Shown here in pieces: positions 46,686-55,571 of a stretch of 64,000 nt of DNA (position 1 is its first letter; each line of letters starts with the position of its first letter). Position numbers and translations under genes: made by a program. The notes under the pieces were generated by a model that was not told the origin of the DNA, did not search any database, and saw only the letters and a list, made by a program, of their open reading frames with translations. Origin of the DNA: JACKII01 sp963807085 (GTDB lineage Bacteria > Pseudomonadota > Alphaproteobacteria > Bin95); NCBI GenBank assembly GCA_963807085.1, contig CAWEBB010000011.1:62001-126000 (forward strand). Direction: 5' to 3'.

Positions 46686-47321
46686 AAATATCGACCTCTT
46701 CCCAGCCGCCAAGGTCCAGGGCGGCGCGTGTGGGCAGGAACCGGAAGCAGGCTTCCGCCAACTCCGAGCGCCCTTCCCTTACCAGCATTTCGTCCAGTTT
46801 TTCCCGCAGCGCATGCAGATGCAGAACATCGGCGGCGGCATAATTTTTCTGCGCATCGCTCAACGACGCAGCGCCCCAATCGGACGACTGCTGCTCTTTG
46901 GCGAGCGAAATACCCAGCAGTTCGCGGCAAATATCCTTCAAACCATGCCGGTCCGTATAGGTGCGCACCAGTTTGGATGCAATCTTGGTACAATAGATAG
47001 GGTCGCATTCGACATTCAGATAGCGGCGCAATACCGCAACGTCGAAGCGGGCGAAGTGAAAGATCTTGGTGATACCGTCATCGGCCAGCAGGGCCCGCAG
47101 GTTCGGTGCGTCGAAGGCGGCGTCCGAGCTGCCTTCGGGCCGCGGGACGTTCCCGGACGCGGGAACTGGACCAGATGTGCATCGCCGTCACCGGCGGAAA
47201 GCTGCACTACACACAAACGATCGCGCGCCGGGCGCAGGCCCATGGTTTCACTGTCGACCGCTACCGCGCCGCCCCAATAGATATCCGGGGGTATATCACC
47301 CTGATGAACCATGATGGTCAT
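46672..47321 (-). CDS. rnd: Ribonuclease D, short form, frameshifted in this sequence
   Basis: 3'-5' exoribonuclease of the DEDD family. AVDSETMGL supplies the first Asp-Glu pair; after GDAHLVQFPRPG a missing base near 47150 shifts the frame, and SSDAAFDAPNLRALLADDG, then IFHFARFDVAVLRRYL (third Asp), continue. The last motif is in SDAQKNYAAADVLHLHAL (Tyr and Asp). With one base added it has 216 residues and no HRDC domain, which is the usual short alphaproteobacterial form. First gene of the rnd-kdsD-lptCAB unit. Confidence 0.9.
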
Positions 47322-47397
47322 GGCGGCGGAATCCCGTCGTTCAGGAGATTGAACGGCCCGCTGCTTCGAGAGGCCGACTTGCTCGGTGGTGCCGCGT

Positions 47398-47484
47398 TGG
47401 TGCCCAGGAGAAGACTCGAACTTCCACGGCCTTGCGGCCACAGGTACCTGAAACCTGCGCGTCTACCAATTCCGCCACCTGGGC
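47398..47484 (-). tRNA. tRNA-Leu (anticodon CAG)
   Basis: 87 nt including an encoded CCA. Acceptor GCCCAGG pairs with CCTGGGC; the anticodon stem CAGGT/ACCTG encloses the loop TTCAGGT, giving CAG and so Leu for CUG codons. It has the long variable arm of a class II tRNA (TGGCCGCAAGGCCG) and a normal T arm (GTTCGAGTC). It lies 77 bp upstream of rnd on the same strand. Confidence 0.97.
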
Positions 47485-47617
47485 ATTTCGGGTGACCGAG
47501 CATCAGACCGCCGTTGCATCGGCGGGTAGAGGCGTGGTGTTAAGGGCGGCTGCGATACTTGTCAACGCCCGATACCAAGCCTGAGCAATCGATGGCTGCG
47601 ACCGAAACGGAGGCTCG

Positions 47618-48352
47618 ATGCGGTTTGACGACAAAGCCAGCGCCCGGGATCATGCCTGGGGTGAACTGGAGCGGCGGAAGCTGGGCGCCTATCCCTTCCC
47701 CGTCAGGGGACGCATTCCCAACTTCCGTGGCGCCAAGGAAGCGGCCGAGAGGCTGTTGGCAACGCCGATGCTGCAAACGGCCCGCCGCATCAAGGTGAAC
47801 CCGGACAGTCCCCAGCGCTTTGTCCGCGCCGAGGCGTTGCGCCGCGGCATCCAGGTCTATGTGCCGACGCCGCGGCTGGCGGGCGGCTTCATGTTGCTGG
47901 ACCCCGACCAGATTCCCGTTGACGCAATCTGGAAGGCGTCGGCCCGCAGCAACTGGGAGCGCTATGCAGCACCGGTCCCGCTGGAAGCGCTGCCCGCGAT
48001 GGACGTGATCGTCACCGGCTCTGTCGCCGTCACGCCCGCGGGAAAACGCGCCGGCAAAGGCGCCGGCTATAGCGACCTCGAATTTGCCATTTTGCGGGAA
48101 CTCGGCCACGGGCCGGTGCCGGTGGTAACGACCGTGCACGATGCCCAGCTTGTCGATGATTTTCCCATCGACCGGCACGACCAGCCCTTGTCGATGATCG
48201 TAACGCCGACAAGAACCATCGAAATTGCAAAACCCCTCCCCTCCCCCAGCGGCGTGGAATGGGACAAACTGCCGCCGGATGCAGAGAAGGCGATGCCTGT
48301 GTTGGCTAGCCTGCGGTCGTTGGCCGCTCCAGGCGGCGGATCGGACGTCTAG
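47618..48352 (+). CDS. 5-formyltetrahydrofolate cyclo-ligase family (MTHFS) protein
   Basis: 244 residues. The ATP-binding glycine motif GKRAGKGAGYSDLEFAIL is the family signature, preceded by VIVTGSVAVTP; the N-terminus carries the basic residues found in long MTHFS-domain proteins (RIPNFRGAKEAAERL). It may convert 5-formyl-THF to methenyl-THF, or act as a paralogue of unknown function: this long form differs from classical FAU1/YgfA enzymes. Its last 47 bp overlap the convergent lipoprotein gene. Confidence 0.85.
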   Translation: MRFDDKASARDHAWGELERRKLGAYPFPVRGRIPNFRGAKEAAERLLATPMLQTARRIKVNPDSPQRFVRAEALRRGIQVYVPTPRLAGGFMLLDPDQIPVDAIWKASARSNWERYAAPVPLEALPAMDVIVTGSVAVTPAGKRAGKGAGYSDLEFAILRELGHGPVPVVTTVHDAQLVDDFPIDRHDQPLSMIVTPTRTIEIAKPLPSPSGVEWDKLPPDAEKAMPVLASLRSLAAPGGGSDV

Positions 48353-49079
48353 GCGGTAACGGCTGGGAAGGATCGGAGACGCTGGGACCCGGCGATCCGG
48401 TGCCGGAGGAAAACGATCCGCGCGATCGGAGTTGGGCTTTGCGCGCTTTTTCGCCTTCGGTCAGTGTCCATATGACCAGCCGCTTCAAGACCTTGCCGAG
48501 CGCTTGATCGAACGCGTCGATCACCGGATCCAGCGCACCGGCGGGCGCCATGGCCATGCTGCTGAACTGCTCGACCGCCACAATCTTGCGGTCCGGCATC
48601 TGGACGAGCCGGGCGTTGATTGCCACCACCACCTTCTGCTGATCGCCGTCCCGTTGCGCCTGGAATTCGCGAAGCTCCGGTTGCAGCACAAAGTTCGGAC
48701 GGAGGCCGATGGCGTCCGGTCCCACGCCGACAATGGCGTCGGAATTGTCGAAGGATTCGATGATCAGGTTTTGCACCATCAATGGCGCGCGGTCGATCCA
48801 GCTCGCGTCCGCGAAATAGTTGAACCGGTATGGGCCTTCCATCAGCCCGATGCGGTTGGTGTTGATGCTGGCGGCCGCGGAAGGCGGTTCCACGACCAAC
48901 TGCCAACCGACTTTCGGCGCATCGTCCGGAAACGTGCTCTTGGACGTCAGGCGATAAAGGCGGGGCGGATCACCGGCCGCCGCCTCAATCAACAGGGAAC
49001 TGCACCCGCCCAAAGAGAGGCCAGCACCGCCCGCAAACAGGCCAAGGGCCGCCCGTCTTGAAATATCAGCGCGCCTCAT
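48306..49079 (-). CDS. ABC-type transport auxiliary lipoprotein (PqiC/DUF330-like) of the Mla operon
   Basis: 257 residues. The N-terminus carries SRRAALGLF, a twin-arginine-like motif, and a lipobox LSLGGC, so it is probably a lipoprotein, possibly Tat-exported. The domain has the ABC auxiliary pattern YRLTSKSTFP...WQLVVEPPSAAASINTNRIGL and YFADASWIDRAPLMVQNLIIESF. The C-terminal 50 residues are Ser/Pro/Arg-rich. It overlaps the 3' end of mlaD by 14 bp and should be the outer-membrane partner of the MCE transporter. Confidence 0.88.
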   Translation of the reverse strand: MRRADISRRAALGLFAGGAGLSLGGCSSLLIEAAAGDPPRLYRLTSKSTFPDDAPKVGWQLVVEPPSAAASINTNRIGLMEGPYRFNYFADASWIDRAPLMVQNLIIESFDNSDAIVGVGPDAIGLRPNFVLQPELREFQAQRDGDQQKVVVAINARLVQMPDRKIVAVEQFSSMAMAPAGALDPVIDAFDQALGKVLKRLVIWTLTEGEKARKAQLRSRGSFSSGTGSPGPSVSDPSQPLPPRRPIRRLERPTTAG

Positions 49080-50058
49080 AGCCTCGTTTCTGATTGCCTA
49101 AGATAAAGCCCGACGGATCACGGTTCAGGTCGTTCGTGATCTGCCTCAGATTAATAACCAATTCCCGCACCTCCGCAATGAATGCGTTAGTGTCATAAAG
49201 CGTGACATTCGTGAAATCCCTGATCGGCCCGCGATTTTCGGCGATCATCGCATCGAGTTCGGCGCTCGCATCGCCGATCTGGCGGGCGGCTTCCTTAACC
49301 TGGACCAGCGCTTCGGCGGCCTGGACCAGGGCCTTGTTCGTGTTGTTCAGAGCGTCTGCCGCGTCCGTGACCGCTGGCACCAGATCTTTTTCGGCTGTCG
49401 CGATCAGCCCGTTGATCCGATCGACGGCCACATCGACATTCTCCAGCGTGTCGCGCGCCTGCACCACCACATCCACAGCCGGCGCACTGGCCTTTTTCAG
49501 GTTCTCCGTCAGCTGCTCGCTGTTGTCGAGTATCTGGGCGACCTTGCGAAGGTTGGTATCGTCCAACAGCAGCATGGTGCGCCCAACCACCTGATTCACC
49601 TGATCGACCAGCGCCGGTGCGCCTTGAACCAGCTTTTGCAGGCTTGAGGGTTTGGTCGGGATAATCGGCAAGCCTTCCTCCGGCTTCGGCAGGTCCGCGG
49701 CCTCCTGCGTGCCGCCGGTCAACTGGATCAGAGCGCCGCCGGCGATGCCTTCGATTTCAAGACTGGCGACGGTGTCGGTTTTGATCGGCGTAGTGTCGGC
49801 AACCTCAATGGTGACGCGGACCTGCTCCACATTGTCGGGACGGATGCGCAGTTCCTTTACCTCACCCACCGAAATCCCGCGATAGGCGACGGTGCTACCA
49901 GGCCGGAGGCCGGCGACCGAGCCATCGAAATCCGCCCAATAGCGGGCATGTCCGGCCACGCCTGACTGACCTGCCATCCAAAAGATGAAGGCGATGCCGA
50001 AGAGCAGGATCGCCAATACGGCGACGCCAACCGCAAGATATCCCGCCCTTGTTTCCAT
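49066..50058 (-). CDS. mlaD: MCE-domain protein MlaD
   Basis: Substrate-binding subunit of the Mla phospholipid transporter. One N-terminal membrane helix (VGVAVLAILLFGIAFIFWM), then the MCE domain at ~40-120 (YWADFDGSVAGLRPGSTVAYRG, GISVGEVKELRI, LEIEGIAGGALIQLTGG), then a long helical region to residue ~310 predicted to form a coiled channel. 330 residues. It begins 11 bp after mlaF. Confidence 0.94.
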   Translation of the reverse strand: METRAGYLAVGVAVLAILLFGIAFIFWMAGQSGVAGHARYWADFDGSVAGLRPGSTVAYRGISVGEVKELRIRPDNVEQVRVTIEVADTTPIKTDTVASLEIEGIAGGALIQLTGGTQEAADLPKPEEGLPIIPTKPSSLQKLVQGAPALVDQVNQVVGRTMLLLDDTNLRKVAQILDNSEQLTENLKKASAPAVDVVVQARDTLENVDVAVDRINGLIATAEKDLVPAVTDAADALNNTNKALVQAAEALVQVKEAARQIGDASAELDAMIAENRGPIRDFTNVTLYDTNAFIAEVRELVINLRQITNDLNRDPSGFILGNQKRGYEAR

Positions 50059-50069
50059 TACCCGTTCCT

Positions 50070-50876
50070 TTATCTGTTCGCGGCGTAAGCCGCGGCCCTG
50101 CCACGCGGACCGCCGAAATAGTCTTGAATCCAGGGCTCATCTCTAGCGGCGACCTCGTCGATCGTCCCGGTGATGGCCCGCTTGTTCAGCAACACGCCGA
50201 TCCGGTCGCAGATCCGGTAGAGGCTGTCCAGATCGTGGGTGATCATTACGACCGTCAACCCGAGGGATTCCTGAAGGCTTAGAATCAATTCGTCAAATCG
50301 GGATGCGCCGATTGGGTCCAGCCCCGCCGTAGGCTCGTCGAAAAACACGATGCGCGGGTCGAGCGCCAGCGCCCGCGCCAGCCCCGCCCGCTTGCGCATG
50401 CCACCCGAAAGTTCTGAGGGGTACTTTTCGCCGGCGGATTGCTCCAGGGCAGCCAATTGCAGTTTCAGTTTCACGACCTCCCGCCGCTCGCGCGCGGTCA
50501 GGCCCGTGTGCTCCTTAAGCGGTACCTCGATATTCTCCGCCACCGTCAGCGAACTGAACAAGGCGCCATCCTGAAACATGATGCCCCATTGCTGGCGCAG
50601 CTCCTTCATGGCCTTGCCGGCTGACTGCGTATCCTGACCGAACACCCGAATTTCCCCGGCGGCGGGTGTGATCAGGCCGATAATCGCGTTGACCAACACG
50701 GTTTTGCCCGCCCCCGAGCCGCCGACAATGCCGAAGATTTCACCCTCTTCCACCGCCAGATCCAGGTTGTCGTGGATCACGTGGGAGCCGAATTGGGTGC
50801 GCAGCCCCCGCACGCTGACCGCAAGCTGGTCGGTCTTGTCGCGCAGATGGATGGCGATCCGAAGCTTGTCGGCCAC
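50070..50876 (-). CDS. mlaF: Mla transporter ATP-binding protein MlaF
   Basis: 268 residues. Walker A GIVGGSGAGKTVLVNAI, signature PSELSGGMRKRAGLARALA, Walker B IVFFDEPTAGLDP, switch His in VVMITHDLDSL. The GMRKR form of the signature is typical of MlaF. One base separates it from mlaE. Confidence 0.96.
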   Translation of the reverse strand: MADKLRIAIHLRDKTDQLAVSVRGLRTQFGSHVIHDNLDLAVEEGEIFGIVGGSGAGKTVLVNAIIGLITPAAGEIRVFGQDTQSAGKAMKELRQQWGIMFQDGALFSSLTVAENIEVPLKEHTGLTARERREVVKLKLQLAALEQSAGEKYPSELSGGMRKRAGLARALALDPRIVFFDEPTAGLDPIGASRFDELILSLQESLGLTVVMITHDLDSLYRICDRIGVLLNKRAITGTIDEVAARDEPWIQDYFGGPRGRAAAYAANR

Positions 50877-50877
50877 G

Positions 50878-52002
50878 TCAGACCCCCAGGATGGAAAAGA
50901 TGATGGACATCATCGCGTCGATGACGATCACCAGAAAGATCGCCTGCACCACCGCCGCGGAGGTTTTCTCACCGACCGCCGCCGCGCCCTGACTCACCTG
51001 CAGCCCCTGATAGCAGCCGATGCCCGCGATAGCGCCGGCGAACAGCGGCGCCTTTGAAAGTCCCACCCAGAAATGGTCCAGGGACACGCCCGACTGGAAC
51101 TGGCTGACGAACTGGCTGAACGTAATGTCGAGCGTCATCGTCACCATGATGGCGCCGCCCAAAACACCCATGGCATCGGCATAGATCACCAGAAAGGGAA
51201 AGATCAGGATCAGAGCGAGCACCCGGGGCACCACCAGTACGATCATAGGATCAATGCCTATCACCTGCAGCGCGTCGACTTCCTCGTTGATTTTCATGGT
51301 CCCGATTTGCGCGGCAAACGCGCTCGCCGAGCGGCCGGCAACGATGATCGCCGTAATCAGCGCTCCCATTTCGCGCAGGACACCGACCCCAATCAGGTTG
51401 ACCGTAAAGATCGCGGCCCCGAAGCGGGCGAGTTGATCTGCCCCCTGATAGGCGGTGACGATGCCGATCAAAAAGCTCAGCAAACCAACGATCGGCAGCG
51501 CAGCCACCCCCGCCTGCTGCATGTGATAGACGATCGATTTAAAGCGCATGCGGCCCGGAACGATGATCGCTCGAAGCAAGCTCACCGTTACTTCGCCCAT
51601 GAAGGCAATCAAGGCGATGGCGATCTTGCCAAAATCCACGGCGGCCTTGCCGATGGTTTCCACCCGGTCAAGCAATCCAGGGCGGGTGGTTTGGGTATCA
51701 GCCGGTTCCTGTTCCGCCAGCAAGCGGGAAATGGTGCCCAGATGCGAGGGTGGATCGACCAACTCGACCGCTGCCGCCTTGTCCTCCAGCGTTTGCAGCC
51801 ACTTGGCCAAAAACAGCGCCCCGTTGCTGTCGACGGTTTGGATCGCCGCCATTTCAACCGCAAGCGGCCGGCCCTCCAGCGTTGGCGGGATGGATTGCCG
51901 CCAGCCGGTCTGGTCGATGGTGGTGGTCGTCCAATCACCACCCAGCGCCAGCCGGATGCCGGCTTCACTCTCCGACCAGACAGCCGTTGGCGCTGCAGCC
52001 AT
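50878..52002 (-). CDS. mlaE: Mla transporter permease MlaE with N-terminal STAS domain
   Basis: 374 residues. Residues ~1-100 form a STAS-like domain (WRQSIPPTLEGRPLAVEMAAIQTVDSNGALFLAKWL), which in gammaproteobacteria is the separate protein MlaB. The permease part starts at ~125 and includes the family loop AAQIGTMKINEEVDALQVIGIDPM. First gene of the mla operon, which runs mlaE-mlaF-mlaD-lipoprotein. About 195 bp separate it from thiD upstream. Confidence 0.95.
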   Translation of the reverse strand: MAAAPTAVWSESEAGIRLALGGDWTTTTIDQTGWRQSIPPTLEGRPLAVEMAAIQTVDSNGALFLAKWLQTLEDKAAAVELVDPPSHLGTISRLLAEQEPADTQTTRPGLLDRVETIGKAAVDFGKIAIALIAFMGEVTVSLLRAIIVPGRMRFKSIVYHMQQAGVAALPIVGLLSFLIGIVTAYQGADQLARFGAAIFTVNLIGVGVLREMGALITAIIVAGRSASAFAAQIGTMKINEEVDALQVIGIDPMIVLVVPRVLALILIFPFLVIYADAMGVLGGAIMVTMTLDITFSQFVSQFQSGVSLDHFWVGLSKAPLFAGAIAGIGCYQGLQVSQGAAAVGEKTSAAVVQAIFLVIVIDAMMSIIFSILGV

Positions 52003-52197
52003 CAGGTCCGCTCACCAGGGCACGGATGGGCATGAGCGGCCGGCACGCCTTCGATGGCTGGTTCCAGGCCGGCCGGCCGGCCAGTTGAGCAAAGAGGACG
52101 CAGGAGCCACACGGTCGAAAAATCGCCTTTCATTTGGCAACGGCTTCACCTCTGATAACGGGTTTACTGCCGGTTACCTCACCCAGTTATTACCGAT

Positions 52198-53013
52198 TTA
52201 TCGCTGCGTCGCCAGCCGGAAACAGGTGTTGAGATGATTGATGGGGCCATGCCCCTGGCCGAAGCCCGGTGCATTGGCGATGGCCGCATGGACAAAGTTG
52301 CAGGCGTGCGCCACCGCCCGGTTCAGCGGCAGCCCGGCCGCTATTCCCGCGGCGATCGCCGATGCGAGCGTGCAGCCGGTGCCGTGGGTGTGCGGGGTAT
52401 CGAGCCGCGGGGATACAAAATGCTCGGTGCGGCGGCCGGGTTGCACCAGTGAATTCCGCACTCCGGCGCCGGTCAAATGGCCGCCCTTAAGCAACACGGC
52501 GGTATCATAGCGCGCCGCGAGCGCTCTGCCCGCCTGCTCCGCCGCCGGATCGTCCTCAACCGGCGAGCCCAGCAGCACGGCCGCTTCTTCGGTATTGGGC
52601 GTGATCACCGCCGCCAGCGGCAGGATCAGGTCCGACAGCGCGCCCACGGCCTCGGATTCCAGCAGCGACGCTCCGCCTTTCGCGACCATGACAGGGTCGG
52701 CGATGACCGGGATAGTCGGATACTCCCGCAGCACCTCGGCGAGGGCGGCGATCAGATCCGGCGAATGCAGCATGCCGAGCTTGATGGCGTCCGCGCCGAT
52801 GTCGTCCAGGCAGACCCGCATCTGCGCGGCCACGACGGCCGGCGGAATGCCGTGCACATCGCTAACGCCCAGCGTGTTCTGCACCGTGACCGCTGTGATC
52901 GCGGTCATGGCGTAAGCCCCCAGCGCCGACAGTGTCTTGATGTCAGCCTGGATGCCGGCGCCTCCGCCTAAGTCCGAGCCCGCGACCACGAGAACGCGCG
53001 GCGGCTGGCTCAA
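52198..53013 (-). CDS. thiD: Hydroxymethylpyrimidine/phosphomethylpyrimidine kinase
   Basis: Phosphorylates HMP and HMP-phosphate in thiamine synthesis. VLVVAGSDLGGGAGIQADIKT opens the ribokinase fold; NTEEAAVLLGS and the anion hole THGTGCTLASAIAAGIA are present. I choose the TTG at 53013 because it overlaps the glmM stop (TTGA) and gives the normal short N-terminus; a GTG at 53040 is the longer choice. 271 residues, intact. Confidence 0.94.
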   Translation of the reverse strand: MSQPPRVLVVAGSDLGGGAGIQADIKTLSALGAYAMTAITAVTVQNTLGVSDVHGIPPAVVAAQMRVCLDDIGADAIKLGMLHSPDLIAALAEVLREYPTIPVIADPVMVAKGGASLLESEAVGALSDLILPLAAVITPNTEEAAVLLGSPVEDDPAAEQAGRALAARYDTAVLLKGGHLTGAGVRNSLVQPGRRTEHFVSPRLDTPHTHGTGCTLASAIAAGIAAGLPLNRAVAHACNFVHAAIANAPGFGQGHGPINHLNTCFRLATQR

Positions 53014-54359
53014 GCCGCCACCTGCTCGATCACGTTGCACAGCCCCTCCACGATTTCGCGCACCTCGTCCTCCCGTTCGCCTTCCGCCATGACGCGGATC
53101 AGCGGCTCCGTCCCCGATGGCCGCACCAGCAGGCGGCCGAAGCCGTTCAGACGCTGCTCCGCTTCGTCGATCGCGGCCTTCACTTTGGCGTGCTCCATCG
53201 GATTGCCATTCGCATAGCGCACGTTCTTCAGCAATTGCGGCAGGGGCTCAAACACCGACAGCAATTCGTTCGACGGCAGGCCCGTCTCGACCAGGACCCC
53301 CAGCACCTGCAAGGCGGCGATGAGCCCGTCGCCGGTCGTGCTGTAGTCGCTGAGGACGATATGGCCGGATTGCTCCCCCCCCAGATTGAAGCCATCGGCG
53401 CGCATCCGCTCGACCACGTGCCGGTCGCCGACCGGGGTGCGTACCAAGCCGACGCCCATGCCTTGCAGGTAGCGCTCCAGCCCCATGTTCGACATGACGG
53501 TGGCGACGACGCTGCCGCCCGCCAGCCGCTGCTCCGCATGCCAGCGGCTGGCGATCAGCGCCATGACCTGGTCACCGTCAACGATGCGGCCCCTGGCGTC
53601 GACCAGTTGGATGCGGTCGGCATCGCCGTCCACGGCCAACCCGATATCGGCGCGAGTCTCCAGTACCTTGTCGGCCAGCGTCTGCGGATGGGTCGCCCCG
53701 CATTTGTGATTGATATTGGTGCCGTTCGGCTCGCAGCCCATCTTGACCACCTCCGCCCCCAATTCGAACAGCACCTGGGGTGCCACGCGATAGGCGGCGC
53801 CGTTGGCGGCGTCGATCACCACCCGCAGGCCATCCAGCCGCTTCCCCCGCGGGAACGTGTGTTTGACATACTCTATATAGCGTCCCTGCGCGTCGTCCAT
53901 CCGAGTTGCTTTGCCGAGCGCATCGACCGCCGCCAATTCCCAATTACGCTCGGCGATCCGCTCCTCCACCGCGCGCTCCCAGGCGTCCGGCAGCTTATAG
54001 CCATTGCCGCTGAAGATCTTGATGCCGTTGTCGGCGAAGGGATTGTGGGAGGCAGAGATCACCACGCCCAGCCCCGCCCGCAGCGAGCGGGTTATGCTGG
54101 CCACCCCCGGGGTCGGCAACGGGCCGGTCAGCACCACGTCGAACCCCATCGAGAGAAATCCGGCTTGCAAGGCCAATTCCAGCATGTAACCGGAAATGCG
54201 CGTGTCCTTGCCGATCACCACCAGGGGATAGTCACCGGCCTTCCGAGCGAAAAATTCCGCGGCGGTCGCCATCGCCACATCCGTGGCGACATGCGCGGTC
54301 ATCGGGTGTTTGTTGGCGGTACCGCGGATGCCGTCCGTACCGAAGAGCCGTTCTGTCAT
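53010..54359 (-). CDS. glmM: Phosphoglucosamine mutase
   Basis: Converts glucosamine 6-phosphate to the 1-phosphate for UDP-GlcNAc. 449 residues from MTERLFGTDGIRGTAN. Phosphoserine loop in VVISASHNPFADNGIK, metal loop DGDADRIQLVD, sugar-binding GGEQSGH and the phosphate-binding RPSGTEPLIRVM. It lies about 150 bp after folP, with a hairpin element in between. Confidence 0.97.
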   Translation of the reverse strand: MTERLFGTDGIRGTANKHPMTAHVATDVAMATAAEFFARKAGDYPLVVIGKDTRISGYMLELALQAGFLSMGFDVVLTGPLPTPGVASITRSLRAGLGVVISASHNPFADNGIKIFSGNGYKLPDAWERAVEERIAERNWELAAVDALGKATRMDDAQGRYIEYVKHTFPRGKRLDGLRVVIDAANGAAYRVAPQVLFELGAEVVKMGCEPNGTNINHKCGATHPQTLADKVLETRADIGLAVDGDADRIQLVDARGRIVDGDQVMALIASRWHAEQRLAGGSVVATVMSNMGLERYLQGMGVGLVRTPVGDRHVVERMRADGFNLGGEQSGHIVLSDYSTTGDGLIAALQVLGVLVETGLPSNELLSVFEPLPQLLKNVRYANGNPMEHAKVKAAIDEAEQRLNGFGRLLVRPSGTEPLIRVMAEGEREDEVREIVEGLCNVIEQVAA

Positions 54360-54468
54360 TTCTCTCAAACCATCCTGATGTAGCGCACCATTCTAGAGCA
54401 TCGCCCGAGCAAATTAAATCGCCGAGGCGATCAGTTTCTCGGAGTAAGACGCTCGAACTTTTGATCCC

Positions 54469-54507
54469 GAGCAGATTCACCCGATCCAGTCGGATCGAAT
54501 TCTGCTC
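54469..54507 (-). repeat. Imperfect hairpin element between folP and glmM
   Basis: GAGCAGATTCACCCGATC on one side and CGGATCGAATTCTGCTC on the other, reaching into the folP stop codon. A GAGCAGATTC/GAATTCTGCTC pair with further AGAGC and GAGCAAA motifs upstream resembles the palindromic intergenic repeats common in alphaproteobacteria. It may also work as a weak terminator or processing site. Confidence 0.5.
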
Positions 54508-55571
54508 TAATCGAAACTTTGTGCAACCTGCAGCATTTGCCGTGTCGCCGCCACATCATGCACACGCAAGATGGCAGCACCGCCTCGCACCGCCGCCATC
54601 GCCGCCGCCAGAGAGGCAGGCAACCGGTTCTCCGCCCGCGGCGTGCCGCTCAGGAACCCGAGAGAACCCTTGCGCGAAACACCCAGCGCGATCGTTACGC
54701 CCAGCCCCAAGAATAGCGGCAAATGGTCAATCAAGGCCTGATTGTGGGCGACTGACTTGCCGAAGCCAAAGCCCGGATCGATGGCGATCTGTTCCCGCGG
54801 CATGCCGCTTGCCAGGCAAGCTTCGACGCGACCCTCCAATCGCCTGTAGGTATCGAACACGCCGGCCCGGGAGCGCGGCCATTGCTGCATGGTCGCGGGA
54901 TTGCCGCGCATATCGCCGATAATCAATGCCGCCCTGCCGACGCTGGTCTCCGGCAGCAGGCCCGAAATATCGTTCACAATCGCCGCCCCGGCCGCAACAC
55001 CGGCCCGGGCAATCGCCGGCCGCAGCGTGTCGACCGACAGGGAAACGCCGAATTTCCACGCGCCCTCAATTACGGGCAAGACGGCTTCCAATTCCCGCTG
55101 GGTCGAGACCGGGCCGCTGTGGGGCCGGGTCGACTGGCCGCCGATGTCCAAAATGGCTCCCCCCGCCGCGGCCGCTTTCTCGGCCTCGGCAAGCGCTGCC
55201 GCAACGGTGGGCCGCCGGGAGCTCGGATAAAAGCTGTCGGTCGTCACGTTGACGACGCCCATCAGCGCGGGGCCGCAGCCGTGCACGCCGGGGAACCGGC
55301 GCGGCGTACGCCAGCCCTCCATCATGCGTTCTGCCCGCCCGCGCTCCCGCTTCGGCAGGTGCGCTAACCAGTCATCCGCGCAGCGGGCCGCATATTCCTC
55401 ACGCGGTGTTGCGGCTCCGGGCCGCCAGACGGCGAACGAGGCAGCCGCAGCCGCCCCACCCAGAATCGGAATGGCGCCGTTCAAACGTCGCGCACGCAAA
55501 GCCGCCGGACCCCAATGCAGATCCAGCGGCTCCACAAACAGCCGGCTCTCCGGAAGGAGATCGGCCGTCAC
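54507..55571 (-). CDS. folP: Dihydropteroate synthase, divergent form with N-terminal extension
   Basis: Joins p-aminobenzoate and pterin pyrophosphate in folate synthesis. The GTG start overlaps the ftsH stop (GTGA). The first ~100 residues are an Ala/Arg-rich extension absent from short enzymes. The core follows: ALMGVVNVTTDSFY (the family has NVTPDSF), LDIGGQSTRPHSGPVS (usually GGESTRPG), VNDISGL, IDPGFGFGKSVAHN and GVSRKGSLGFL. So two signature positions, Pro to Thr and Glu to Gln, are changed, while catalytic loop residues Asn, Asp, Arg and Lys are kept. 354 residues. Confidence 0.9.
   Translation of the reverse strand: MTADLLPESRLFVEPLDLHWGPAALRARRLNGAIPILGGAAAAASFAVWRPGAATPREEYAARCADDWLAHLPKRERGRAERMMEGWRTPRRFPGVHGCGPALMGVVNVTTDSFYPSSRRPTVAAALAEAEKAAAAGGAILDIGGQSTRPHSGPVSTQRELEAVLPVIEGAWKFGVSLSVDTLRPAIARAGVAAGAAIVNDISGLLPETSVGRAALIIGDMRGNPATMQQWPRSRAGVFDTYRRLEGRVEACLASGMPREQIAIDPGFGFGKSVAHNQALIDHLPLFLGLGVTIALGVSRKGSLGFLSGTPRAENRLPASLAAAMAAVRGGAAILRVHDVAATRQMLQVAQSFD

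Noticed and set aside
47066..47495. Plus-strand frames over the rnd start and the tRNA-Leu gene
   Set aside because: They run through a tRNA gene and antisense to a conserved exonuclease; no family similarity.
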